NCBI GenBank assembly: GCA_014894735.1
Contig: JADBKX010000166.1
Span: 1-9,284 of the forward strand
Length of the DNA stretch: 9,284 bases
Source: Candidatus Sediminicultor sextus
GTDB taxonomy: Bacteria; Atribacterota; Phoenicimicrobiia; Phoenicimicrobiales; Phoenicimicrobiaceae
Direction of reading: 5' to 3'
The notes beneath the pieces were generated by a model that saw only the letters and a program-made list of their open reading frames with translations, was not told the origin of the DNA and ran no database searches. Each line of letters starts with the position of its first letter. Position 1 is the first letter of the stretch. Positions 1 through 6,691 of the stretch are shown here, piece by piece. The translations under genes were made by a program, and so were the position numbers.

Positions 1-1
1 A

Positions 2-367
2 CTGGTTTTACCAATGATGATACAGCGTATAAAAGCACATCCCAATGTCAGGGCAGATATAGGCAAAGTCGCACTGCAGCGTGGACCTGTTGTTTATTGT
101 CTTGAAGAGATTGATAATGGGTCGAGTTTACACGAAATTGTGCTACCTCATAAATCTGAATTAAAGTCAGAGTTTGATGATAATTTACTGGGCGGGATAA
201 CAGTTATAACTGCTGAAGCACAAAGATATAATTCACCATGGGAGGATGAACTGTACAAAGCCAATGTAGAGTCACAATACCGACCTGTTACTGTAAAATT
301 TATACCATATTATGCCTGGGCAAACCGTACCTCTGGTGAAATGATGGTATGGATTACTGAGAGATAA
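2..367 (+). CDS. GH127 (DUF1680) beta-L-arabinofuranosidase-type glycoside hydrolase, C-terminal end, 5' partial
   Basis: The reading frame is open from the first bases of the window (L-V-L-P before the first ATG), so the ATG at 14 is an internal Met and the true start lies outside. The visible part begins LPMMIQRIKAHPNV and continues with GKVALQRGPVVYCLEE, the conserved hallmark of the C-terminal half of GH127/DUF1680 proteins. It ends in a beta-rich stretch with VKFIPYYAWANRTSGEMMVWI, typical of the extreme C-terminus of this family. Known members such as HypBA1 remove beta-L-arabinofuranosyl residues from arabino-oligosaccharides using a zinc-bound cysteine nucleophile; those catalytic residues lie upstream and cannot be checked here. 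The next gene is a GH51 arabinofuranosidase in the same direction 138 bp downstream, which supports a role in arabinoside breakdown. Family assignment is confident; exact substrate is not. Confidence 0.88.
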   Translation: MVLPMMIQRIKAHPNVRADIGKVALQRGPVVYCLEEIDNGSSLHEIVLPHKSELKSEFDDNLLGGITVITAEAQRYNSPWEDELYKANVESQYRPVTVKFIPYYAWANRTSGEMMVWITER

Positions 368-473
368 AACTTAACCGTTTCAGTGACTTGCCAATTGCTA
401 TTTCAAGAAAAATATAGAGCAGTAAATACCATAGTTTAAAAAAGCCAAGATAGAAGGTATGATTGCTGTAAGA

Positions 474-479
474 TATAAT
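474..479 (+). promoter_or_regulatory. Possible -10 element upstream of the GH51 gene
   Basis: A perfect TATAAT lies 26 bp before the GH51 start codon, which would give a leader of about 20 nt containing the ribosome binding site. No good -35 hexamer sits 16-18 bp upstream (451-456 reads TAGAAG) and there is no TG extension. In DNA this AT-rich a chance match is quite possible. The rest of the 368-505 gap shows no gene or clear terminator. Confidence 0.25.
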
Positions 480-505
480 GAATTTTATTTATAATAGGAG
501 TTAAA

Positions 506-2026
506 ATGTCAAACTTAAAAAAAGCTACAATGGTGTTAGATAAGGAATATAAAATTGGTGAGGCTGATAAACGTATTTATGGTTCTTTTATTGAACATCT
601 AGGACGTGCAGTCTATGGAGGAATTTATGAACCCGGTCACCCCAAAGCAGATGAACTTGGTTTTCGTAAAGACGTTATAGATTTGGTGAAAGAATTACGA
701 GTTCCCATTATCCGTTATCCTGGTGGTAATTTTGTTTCCGGATATAACTGGGAGGACGGGGTTGGTCCAAAGGAAAAAAGAAAAAGAAAATTAGAACTTG
801 CCTGGAGAACTATTGAAACCAATCAGGTGGGAATCAATGAATTTATGGAATGGTCAAAACGAGTTAATACGGAAGTGATGATGGCTGTAAATTTAGGAAC
901 AAGGGGAGTAGATGAAGCGAGAAATCTTGTTGAGTATTGTAACCATCCAGAAGGAAGTTATTATAGTGATCTACGAATAGAACACGGTTATAAAAAGCCC
1001 TATAAAGTAAAAACCTGGTGTCTGGGTAATGAAATGGATGGACCCTGGCAGATTGGTCACAAGACTGCAGAAGAATATGGTCGTTTGGCGTGTGAAACTG
1101 CAAAGGTAATGAAATGGGTTGACCCTACCATCGAATTAGTAGCCTGTGGGAGTTCCCATAAATTTATGGATACCTATCCAAAATGGGAATCCACTGTGCT
1201 AGAGCACACCTATGAAAATGTAGATTATATTTCTCTCCATAATTACTATGGAAACCCTGAAAATGATACTCCTAACTATTTGGCAAAATCACTTGACATG
1301 GATGCTTTTATCAAATCGGTGATCGCTACCTGTGATTATATAAAAGCTAAAAAGAGAAGTAAAAAAACCATTAATCTTTCTTTTGATGAATGGAATGTGT
1401 GGTTTCATTCGATAGAGCAGGATAAAAAAATTGAACCTTGGTCTATCGCGCCACCGCAATTAGAAGATGCGTATAACCTGGAAGATGCTTTGTTAGTAGG
1501 AAGTTTGTTGATTACTCTTCTTAAAAATGCAAATCGTGTAAAGATAGCATGTTTAGCTCAACTAGTTAATGTTATTGCCCCTATTATGACTGAAAACGGT
1601 GGGAAAGCATGGCGTCAGACGATTTTTTATCCCTATATGCATGCTTCAATATATGGAAGAGGATATGTTTTAAATCCACTTGTAAAATCACCAAAATATG
1701 ATAGTAAAGACTATACAGATGTACCTGTGTTGGATTCTGTTGCAGTGGTGGATGAAGAAAAAGATGAAATTACCATTTTTGCGGTAAACAAAGATATGAA
1801 AGACACCCTTAATATTCATTGTGATATAAGGGGGTTTGTAGACTGTAAACTTATAGAACATATTGTACTCCAAAACGATGATGTTAAAATAATAAACTCG
1901 AAAGATCACCCATTCAGGGTTGTACCGCAGTTTAAAAATGATGTTGTTGTAGAAAAAGATTGCTTAAATGTTTTGCTGCCAAAGCTATCCTGGAACGTAA
2001 TAAGATTATCAATAAAACAAAATTGA
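506..2026 (+). CDS. abfA: Alpha-N-arabinofuranosidase, glycoside hydrolase family 51
   Basis: This 506-aa protein matches the full length of bacterial GH51 exo-arabinofuranosidases (about 500 aa), which hydrolyse terminal non-reducing alpha-L-arabinofuranosyl bonds by a retaining mechanism. It opens with the family pattern RIYGSFIEHLGRAVYGGIYEPG (split here: RIYGSF at 23-28, EHLGR at 30-34, YGGIYEPG at 37-44). PGGNFVSGYNWEDGVGP follows at about 72-88. The likely acid/base is Glu176 in GNEMDGPWQIGH and the nucleophile is Glu295 in FDEWNVW, a spacing nearly identical to the characterised Geobacillus enzyme. A catalytic (beta/alpha)8 barrel is followed by a C-terminal beta-sandwich from roughly residue 380. 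There is no signal peptide, so it acts in the cytoplasm on imported oligosaccharides. The start is supported by TAGGAG at 495-500. It follows the GH127 gene, suggesting joint removal of alpha- and beta-linked arabinofuranose. The 2027-2192 gap after it shows no recognisable gene. Confidence 0.96.
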   Translation: MSNLKKATMVLDKEYKIGEADKRIYGSFIEHLGRAVYGGIYEPGHPKADELGFRKDVIDLVKELRVPIIRYPGGNFVSGYNWEDGVGPKEKRKRKLELAWRTIETNQVGINEFMEWSKRVNTEVMMAVNLGTRGVDEARNLVEYCNHPEGSYYSDLRIEHGYKKPYKVKTWCLGNEMDGPWQIGHKTAEEYGRLACETAKVMKWVDPTIELVACGSSHKFMDTYPKWESTVLEHTYENVDYISLHNYYGNPENDTPNYLAKSLDMDAFIKSVIATCDYIKAKKRSKKTINLSFDEWNVWFHSIEQDKKIEPWSIAPPQLEDAYNLEDALLVGSLLITLLKNANRVKIACLAQLVNVIAPIMTENGGKAWRQTIFYPYMHASIYGRGYVLNPLVKSPKYDSKDYTDVPVLDSVAVVDEEKDEITIFAVNKDMKDTLNIHCDIRGFVDCKLIEHIVLQNDDVKIINSKDHPFRVVPQFKNDVVVEKDCLNVLLPKLSWNVIRLSIKQN

Positions 2027-2192
2027 TAGAGATGATGAGCACTTTAATAAATTGTCAGATAGGTAGGGCCAGTACTACGTGCAAATAGAACTGTACCATA
2101 GCTATTTAAGTTAGAGAAAGTTTTAAACAGAAATAGAGACAAGAAGAGTGGAAAATTTGGCTGTACAGATTGGCATCAGTGAGGTAGTATTA

Positions 2193-2357
2193 ATGCAAAT
2201 ACATAAGAAAATAATTATAAAAGAAGATGGTCGTTATTTGATTTATTATACTTTTACTGAAGAGGAAAAGGAGGACAAGGGTGTTAGAACTGAGATGGAA
2301 TCCAATTTTGACACAATGGATAATAGTAGCCACTCATCGCCAAGACAGGACCTATAA
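2193..2357 (+). CDS. Unrecognised small protein (54 aa) overlapping the start of galT
   Basis: An ATG at 2193 follows a GAGG ribosome binding site (2181-2184, spacing 8). The first 30 codons encode a compact segment, MQIHKKIIIKEDGRYLIYYT and then an acidic tail FTEEEKEDKG, which looks like a folded beta-hairpin mini-protein and not random sequence. The frame then runs 77 bp into galT in another frame, where the peptide turns Ser/Asp-rich (NSSHSSP) as expected for a dictated overlap. The galT Shine-Dalgarno (AGGAGG, about 2269-2274) lies inside the acidic codons, so translation of the small ORF would deliver ribosomes to galT. An upstream in-frame GTG at 2148 has no ribosome binding site and is not preferred. 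I do not recognise the family and give no function. It could be a leader peptide, a small GalT partner, or a chance ORF; length and overlap keep confidence moderate. Confidence 0.5.
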   Translation: MQIHKKIIIKEDGRYLIYYTFTEEEKEDKGVRTEMESNFDTMDNSSHSSPRQDL

Positions 2358-3258
2358 ACCCCCAAAAGATTATTGCCCTCTCTGTCCTACAAAAAGAGGT
2401 GGTTTACCTACAGAAGTACCAGATGAAGATTTTGATATTGTGGTTTTTGAAAATAAATTTCCCTCTTTGCAAAAAGGGCTATCAGAAATAGAAGAAGTAG
2501 AATCTGAATTTTTTAAGCACGACAAGGCTCAGGGGATTTGTGAGGTCGTTCTATTTACTTCGGAACATAATGTAGTTATGTCCAGAGAACCTTTGGGCAG
2601 GTATATTAAATTAGTAAAAGTTTGGAGAGATAGATATCAGGAACTGGGACAGAGAGAATTTATTGATTATGTCTATATCTTTGAGAATAAAGGTGAAGAA
2701 GTAGGAGTTACCCTCGAGCACCCTCATGGGCAGATATATGCTTATCCTTTTATTCCGCCGATAATAGAAAGAGAACTTGCATCGAGTAAGGAACATCTCC
2801 ACAAAAAGAAGGAATGTCTATTCTGTCGGGTAATAAGAGAGGAAAAAAGTGATGGTCGTAGAATTATAACCAGTAATGATTCTTTTACAGCTTTTATTCC
2901 CTTCTTTGCCCGTTATGCCTATGAGGTTCATATCTATGCTAATCGACATTTGCCTTCTTTTAATGATTTTTACGAAAAAGAAGAAAAGGATTTAGCAGCA
3001 ATTTTAAAAGATATCTTAATGATATATGATAATCTTTTTGGTTTTGTTTTTCCTTATGTTATGGCCATTCACCAACAACCAACCGATGGGACTGGGAGGG
3101 ATTACTCTCATTTTCATATTGAATTTTATCCACCCCATAGGACCAAGGACAAATTAAAGTATCTAGCCGGAAGTGAAGTGGGGGCAGGGACATTTATTAA
3201 TGATTCATTAGCTGAAGAAAAAGCAAAAGAGTTGAGAAAGATTAAGAGGAGATTTTAG
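2281..3258 (+). CDS. galT: Galactose-1-phosphate uridylyltransferase
   Basis: GalT swaps UMP between UDP-glucose and galactose-1-phosphate, the second step of the Leloir pathway, in the cytoplasm. The 325-aa protein begins at GTG with a strong AGGAGG 7 bp upstream; the opening LELRWNPILTQWIIVATHR is the usual N-terminus of the histidine-triad GalT family. Visible zinc ligands correspond to Cys32 and Cys35 (CPLC), His96 (SEHN) and His147. The active-site triad HPHGQ is at 147-151, with His149 as the uridylylated nucleophile. A second CxxC (CLFC, 179-182) opens the C-terminal half, and HQQPTDG (264-270) and HFHIEFYPP (277-285) complete the family signature. Length fits the shorter bacterial/thermophile GalT type (about 320-350 aa). 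Its stop TAG shares its last base with the galK start, so the two are translationally coupled. The 5' end is overlapped by a small ORF. Confidence 0.96.
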   Translation: MLELRWNPILTQWIIVATHRQDRTYKPPKDYCPLCPTKRGGLPTEVPDEDFDIVVFENKFPSLQKGLSEIEEVESEFFKHDKAQGICEVVLFTSEHNVVMSREPLGRYIKLVKVWRDRYQELGQREFIDYVYIFENKGEEVGVTLEHPHGQIYAYPFIPPIIERELASSKEHLHKKKECLFCRVIREEKSDGRRIITSNDSFTAFIPFFARYAYEVHIYANRHLPSFNDFYEKEEKDLAAILKDILMIYDNLFGFVFPYVMAIHQQPTDGTGRDYSHFHIEFYPPHRTKDKLKYLAGSEVGAGTFINDSLAEEKAKELRKIKRRF

Positions 3259-4445
3259 TGCAAGATTTGAATAAATTGTGGAAGATATTTAATGAAAAAT
3301 TTGCTGATACTGGTTTGATTAAAGGAGCTTTTTCTGCACCCGGTAGGGTTAATCTAATCGGAGAACATACCGATTATAATGAGGGCTTCGTTTTGCCGAT
3401 GGCTATTGAAAAAAAGATAATCATGTTAGGGCAATTGAGAAATGATCGGCTGGTTCAGGTTTTTGATCTCGGCTATAAAGTCGAAGCTAAATTTTCTTTA
3501 GATGATTTAACTCCTATTAAAAAAGATAAATGGGCTAATTATTTGATGGGTGTAATTGATGAAATACAGAAGGCAGGATACATTTTACAAGGAGCAAATA
3601 TTATTTTTAGAAGTGATATTCCTCAGAAAGCAGGATTGAGTTCTTCTGCTGCTTTAGAGGTGGTTACTGCCCTAACTATGTCTGAACTAAATTCACTAAA
3701 GATTGAACCTGTAAAAATGGCTCGTCTCTGTCAACAGGCAGAGAATAATTTTGTCGGTGTTGCTTGCGGGATTATGGATCAATATATATCTGTATTGGGC
3801 AAAAAAGGTTGTGCCTTGATGATTGATTGCAGGAGTAATAAATATGAACTGGTACCTTTTACTGATAAGAATTATAAGATAGTTATCTGTAATTCAAAGG
3901 TAGAACGTGGTTTGGTAGATTCAAAGTATAATCAAAGAAGGAAAGAGTGTAAGCAAGCTACTGAATTTTTTGCAGACCATTTAGAGCGAAAAATTTCAGC
4001 TTTAAGGGATGTAACCATAAACGATCTTGATAGGTTTGGTACTAAACTTCCGGATCCGATTTTTCGCCGGGCCAGACATATAATTACAGAGAATAACCGG
4101 GTTCTAACCAGCATGGGAGCCTTAAAAAATAATGATTTTGCTGCCTTTGGCCAATTAATGGTCGAATCTCATCAGAGTTTAAGAGATGATTATGAGGTTA
4201 GCTGCCCTGAATTAGATTTACTGGTTGATCTTGCTTTAAACGAAGAAGGGATTCTTGGAGCGAGAATGACTGGAGCAGGTTTCGGCGGTTGTACTATAAA
4301 TTTAACGAAAAAAGCTTATTTAGAGCATTTTATAGAAGTCATAAGTGAAAAATATAAAAAAAAGGCAGGAATAATACCTGAAATATATGTAAGCAGTCCT
4401 ACTGCTGGAGCAAAAATGATTAAAGAGGGTAATAAAAATGGATGA
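3258..4445 (+). CDS. galK: Galactokinase
   Basis: GalK phosphorylates alpha-D-galactose at C1 with ATP, supplying the substrate of GalT. It is a GHMP-family kinase of 395 aa, the usual length. Motifs in order: galactokinase signature PGRVNLIGEHTDYNEG (28-43) with Arg30, Glu36 and Asp39; ATP-binding loop KAGLSSSAALE (124-134); GVACGIMDQYIS (167-178), where Asp174 is the likely catalytic base; KVERGLVDSKYNQRR (214-228); and the C-terminal glycine motif GARMTGAGFGGCTINL, closing the sugar/nucleotide site. The start is GTG overlapping the last base of the galT stop codon, preceded by AGAGGAGA at 3245-3252, so galT and galK form one coupled unit. No galE or galM is visible nearby. The last codons overlap the ATG of the decayed M24 gene that follows. 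Confidence 0.97.
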   Translation: MQDLNKLWKIFNEKFADTGLIKGAFSAPGRVNLIGEHTDYNEGFVLPMAIEKKIIMLGQLRNDRLVQVFDLGYKVEAKFSLDDLTPIKKDKWANYLMGVIDEIQKAGYILQGANIIFRSDIPQKAGLSSSAALEVVTALTMSELNSLKIEPVKMARLCQQAENNFVGVACGIMDQYISVLGKKGCALMIDCRSNKYELVPFTDKNYKIVICNSKVERGLVDSKYNQRRKECKQATEFFADHLERKISALRDVTINDLDRFGTKLPDPIFRRARHIITENNRVLTSMGALKNNDFAAFGQLMVESHQSLRDDYEVSCPELDLLVDLALNEEGILGARMTGAGFGGCTINLTKKAYLEHFIEVISEKYKKKAGIIPEIYVSSPTAGAKMIKEGNKNG

Positions 4446-4635
4446 AATAGAGATTAAGCAAGAAAGAATGATAAGATTATATTGCCTGGTGAGATAGAAA
4501 GATATAGGTCGCTGGGAGGGGAAACAGCCAAGATGATGACTGAGGTATGTAGAGCGATTAAAACTGGTGATATAGAAAATGAAGTGAGGGGCCGGCTGGC
4601 TCAGAACCAGGCCGGGTATTTTAGTTGAGGGATAA
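4438..4635 (+). pseudogene. Remnant of an M24-family (aminopeptidase P-like) peptidase gene with internal deletions
   Basis: The ATG at 4438 overlaps the galK stop by 8 bp and encodes MDEIEIKQERMIRL, a plausible N-terminus for an M24 Xaa-Pro peptidase-like protein, before a stop at 4495-4497. A different frame from about 4476 then reads LPGEIERYRSLGGETAK, MMTEVCRAIKTGDIENEVRG and RLAQN. This fits the conserved segment that opens the pita-bread domain of this family (consensus roughly ...EIERYR-LG---A----VCRAIKPG-TE-EVAGRLA). Near 4606 the frame returns to the first and reads TRPGILVEG followed by TAA at 4633-4635, resembling the RPDILV-type C-terminus. A whole M24 protein of this type is about 360-400 aa, so most of the gene, including all metal ligands, is gone. 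I infer at least two internal deletions in a gene once coupled to galK. The assignment rests on recall of the family pattern, not on a search. Confidence 0.6.
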
Positions 4636-4643
4636 AAGAGAAA

Positions 4644-4667
4644 GTAGGGGGGTATTGTACCCCTTAC
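4644..4667 (+). terminator. GC-rich hairpin, possible weak terminator before the ABC importer
   Basis: GTAGGGGGGTA (4644-4654) pairs with TACCCCTTAC (4658-4667) around a 3-nt loop, with one bulged G and one G-U pair. No T-run follows (the next bases are TAATAAAGG), so it is not a classic intrinsic terminator; it could slow or separate transcription between the galactose unit and the transporter. Confidence 0.3.
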
Positions 4668-4702
4668 TAATAAAGGAGGTGAAAAAGGAGTAACGATTTT
4701 TG

Positions 4703-4731
4703 TTAGCACTTTGTATTCAGGTTGCTATAGT
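4703..4731 (+). promoter_or_regulatory. Possible sigma-70 type promoter for the ABC importer
   Basis: TTAGCA (4703-4708) and TATAGT (4726-4731) match the -35 and -10 consensus at 4/6 and 5/6 positions with a 17-bp spacer. They lie about 50 bp before the binding-protein start and after the hairpin at 4644-4667. The position suits a separate start for the transporter genes, but the DNA is AT-rich and the match is modest. Confidence 0.3.
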
Positions 4732-4781
4732 GAGGTTATTGCTAAAAAATTATTAGGAAATATTAAAAAGGAGAAAAAATT

Positions 4782-5777
4782 ATGTTAAAGAAAATTAATC
4801 TTTTACTTTTGTTAGTATTGACTTGCGTTGCTCTTCTGGTATTACCGGTAGTAGCTCAGGTAAGTGAAGGCCCTATTGTCATTTACTTTTTCCCAGGTGG
4901 TACTCCTGGAAGTACCTTCGCTACAGTTGTTTATAATGGTGCTCAAGCAGCTGCAGAAATATTAGGTAATCGAGTGGAAGTAAGATATCTATGGTCAGAT
5001 TGGAGCCAGCAAAAAATGGTTGATCAATTTCAGCAAGCTGTTGCGGCAGATCCTGATGGTATAGCCATTATGGGACATCCTGGAGATGCAGCATATAAGC
5101 CTTTTGTTGAAGAAGCTGAAAAACAAGGGATTATCGTTTGCAGTCAAAATACGACATTACCTGAACTTGAAAAAGCTTATAGCGCTAAGGGATTTGGTTA
5201 TGTAGGCCAGGGACTTTATGAATCAGGTTATACTCTCGGTGAAGCTACCATTAAAGGGGCGGGATTAAAAACAGGAGATAGAGCACTTGTTTGGGGTCTT
5301 TTGTCACAACCTACCAGAGGATTAAGAACCAAAGGGGCAATAGATGCTTTTAAAAAAGCAGGTGTAATAGTAGATTATTTGGAAATTTCAGCTGAGGTAG
5401 ATAAGGATGCTTCAAACGGTATTCCGGTTATATCAGGTTATTTACAGGCAAATCCTGATTGTAAAGCTGTGGTAACCGATCATGGCGATTTAACTTCTTC
5501 ACAACGTACTTATTTTGAAACAGCAGGTTTGGGTCCAGATGATATTTTTGGCGCTGGTTTTGATTTGTCAGCTCCCACCGTAGAAAGTATTAAGAGTGGT
5601 TATACTGATCTCGTCTTAGACCAGCAGCCGTTCTTGCAAGGTTTTCTACCAATTATGCAAATTTATTTAACCAAGATGTATGGCTTTTCCGGATTGCATA
5701 TTGATACCGGTGGTGGCTTAATTAGTAAGGACAATATAGATTTGGTAGCCCCCTTAGCTGAAAAAGGAATAAGATAA
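4782..5777 (+). CDS. Sugar ABC transporter substrate-binding protein (periplasmic-binding family 4, ribose/fructose class)
   Basis: This 331-aa exported protein captures a sugar outside the membrane for the ATPase and permease encoded next. The N-terminus is a clear signal peptide: basic KK, a long Leu/Val core (7-21), and a likely cleavage after LPVVA (Ala25). There is no proper lipobox, although a Cys is present at 15. The mature part has the two-lobed Peripla_BP_4 pattern: IVIYFFPGGTPGSTF (32-46), WSQQKMVDQFQQAVAADPDGIAI (74-96, repeated QQ--DQ--A--ADPDGI style), a strand pair around RALVWG (167-172), GYLQANPDCKAVVTDHGD (219-236) and the hinge/ligand region VLDQQPFLQGFLP (278-290). Length is normal. 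The start follows AAGGAG at 4768-4773. Ligand cannot be read from sequence; the context favours an aldose such as L-arabinose, L-fucose or galactose. A strong stem-loop follows directly. Confidence 0.93.
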   Translation: MLKKINLLLLLVLTCVALLVLPVVAQVSEGPIVIYFFPGGTPGSTFATVVYNGAQAAAEILGNRVEVRYLWSDWSQQKMVDQFQQAVAADPDGIAIMGHPGDAAYKPFVEEAEKQGIIVCSQNTTLPELEKAYSAKGFGYVGQGLYESGYTLGEATIKGAGLKTGDRALVWGLLSQPTRGLRTKGAIDAFKKAGVIVDYLEISAEVDKDASNGIPVISGYLQANPDCKAVVTDHGDLTSSQRTYFETAGLGPDDIFGAGFDLSAPTVESIKSGYTDLVLDQQPFLQGFLPIMQIYLTKMYGFSGLHIDTGGGLISKDNIDLVAPLAEKGIR

Positions 5778-5810
5778 GATAGAGAATAATTACGATACTA
5801 ATTTTAGGTT

Positions 5811-5854
5811 ATCCTGCAGGAAAGATTTTATAAATAAAATTCTTCCTGCAGGAT
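5811..5854 (+). terminator. 20-bp stem-loop between the binding protein and the ATPase (attenuating terminator or mRNA-stability hairpin)
   Basis: Left arm 5811-5830 and right arm 5835-5854 pair over 20 bp with two mismatches and a 4-nt loop (TAAA). The stem is followed by TATTTTAG, only a short T-rich tract. Each arm itself contains the palindrome TCCTGCAGGA (5812-5821 and 5844-5853), so the sites are also direct repeats 32 bp apart. In sugar ABC operons a hairpin placed just after the binding-protein gene commonly lowers expression of the membrane parts relative to the binding protein; that role is inferred here. Confidence 0.65.
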
Positions 5855-5907
5855 TATTTTAGACTAAGCCCTTATTTGTGGTAAAAATAAAAAGGAGAGC
5901 GTTATAT

Positions 5908-6672
5908 ATGGACAAATTGGTTGAAATGAAAAATATACATAAGTCCTTTGATGGGGTTGTAGCTTTGAAGGGTATAGATTTTGAAGTGGGGTTTAATGAA
6001 GTTGTAGGACTTTTAGGTGATAATGGTGCAGGTAAATCGACTTTGATTAAAATTATTTCTGGGGTACATTCTTTTGATGAGGGTGAAATGTATATTAAAG
6101 GTGTAAAAATTAATCCTAAAAAATATTCTGTAAAAATGGCTCATAATCTGGGCGTAGAAACCGTATATCAAGAAAAAGCTCTTGCCGATAAGCAAACTTT
6201 ATGGAGAAATATTTTTATTGGCCGGCAAATTACTAATAAACTGGGTTTTCTTAATATAAAAAAAGAAAAAGAAGAAACAGATAAAATTATGCATGTTTTA
6301 ATGGGATTTAGAGGAATAGGCGTAAATGCTGATTCAGCAATTAAAACCTTGTCTGGTGGGGAAAGAGAAGGTGTTGCCATATCAAGAGCAATGTACTTTG
6401 AAGCAGATCTGGTTATTTTAGATGAGCCGACGATGGCTTTATCATTGCAAGAAGTAAAAAAAGTTTTGAAGTTTATCCAAAATATTAAGGATAAAGGAAA
6501 ATCTTGTATTTATATTTCTCATAATATCGCTAATATTCACCCAGTTTCTGACCGTTTTGTGGCAATTGACCGAGGCAAGATAGTAGGTACTTATAATCGT
6601 AAGGATATATCTTTACAGGAGCTTAGTGAGGAATTGATTAAATATACTAAGTCAAGCATACAGATTAATTAA
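5908..6672 (+). CDS. Sugar ABC transporter ATP-binding protein, single-domain (FrcA-like)
   Basis: This 254-aa ATPase powers the importer. The ATG at 5908 is chosen over an upstream GTG at 5878 because AAAGGAG (5891-5897) lies 10 bp before it, and MDKLVEMKNIHKSFDG is the normal N-terminus. Motifs: Walker A GDNGAGKST (37-45), Q-loop Gln88 in VYQEKAL, signature LSGGEREGVAISRA (148-161), Walker B LVILDEPT (168-175) with Glu173, and the switch His205 in YISHN. Only one nucleotide-binding domain is present, unlike RbsA/AraG/MglA proteins (about 500 aa with two), so it resembles the single-domain FrcA type of fructose-class importers and should act as a homodimer. The signature reads GGEREG where many relatives have GGQRQ or GGERQ, and the D-loop reads ALSL; both are mild departures, and no catalytic residue is missing. 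It is followed after 19 bp by the permease. Confidence 0.94.
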   Translation: MDKLVEMKNIHKSFDGVVALKGIDFEVGFNEVVGLLGDNGAGKSTLIKIISGVHSFDEGEMYIKGVKINPKKYSVKMAHNLGVETVYQEKALADKQTLWRNIFIGRQITNKLGFLNIKKEKEETDKIMHVLMGFRGIGVNADSAIKTLSGGEREGVAISRAMYFEADLVILDEPTMALSLQEVKKVLKFIQNIKDKGKSCIYISHNIANIHPVSDRFVAIDRGKIVGTYNRKDISLQELSEELIKYTKSSIQIN

Positions 6673-6691
6673 GATGAGAGGATATTACAAA

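Noticed and set aside
864..1103. Antisense ORF inside the GH51 gene
   Set aside because: It is fully inside a well-supported gene and has no family features; the same holds for the antisense ORFs at 1688-1909, 2611-2802, 3932-4114, 6013-6195, 6168-6380 and 8898-9176.
2053..2081. Possible promoter TTGTCA upstream of the galactose cassette
   Set aside because: The -35-like hexamer is good but the element 17 bp downstream (TACGTG) matches the -10 consensus poorly; not strong enough to annotate.
2148..2192. GTG-initiated extension of the small ORF before galT
   Set aside because: No ribosome binding site precedes the GTG, and the added residues look unstructured; the ATG at 2193 with GAGG is better.
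2027..2192. Gap between the GH51 gene and the small ORF, searched for a regulator remnant, RNA gene or terminator
   Set aside because: Only short palindromes (such as CTGTACAG at 2161-2168) were seen; no recognisable peptide, tRNA fold or T-tailed hairpin.
4320..4709. 129-codon antisense ORF across the galK end and the following gap
   Set aside because: It lies opposite galK and the M24 remnant, has low-complexity Phe/Ser/Tyr-rich content typical of reverse-strand shadows in AT-rich DNA, and lacks a recognisable domain.
5878..5907. GTG start giving ten extra residues on the ATPase
   Set aside because: The extra MVKIKRRALY segment spans the ribosome binding site used by the ATG at 5908, and homologues start at about that ATG.
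6674..6691. Earlier ATG for the permease
   Set aside because: It is one base after the ATPase stop codon with no ribosome binding site, while GAGAGG inside this stretch serves the ATG at 6692.
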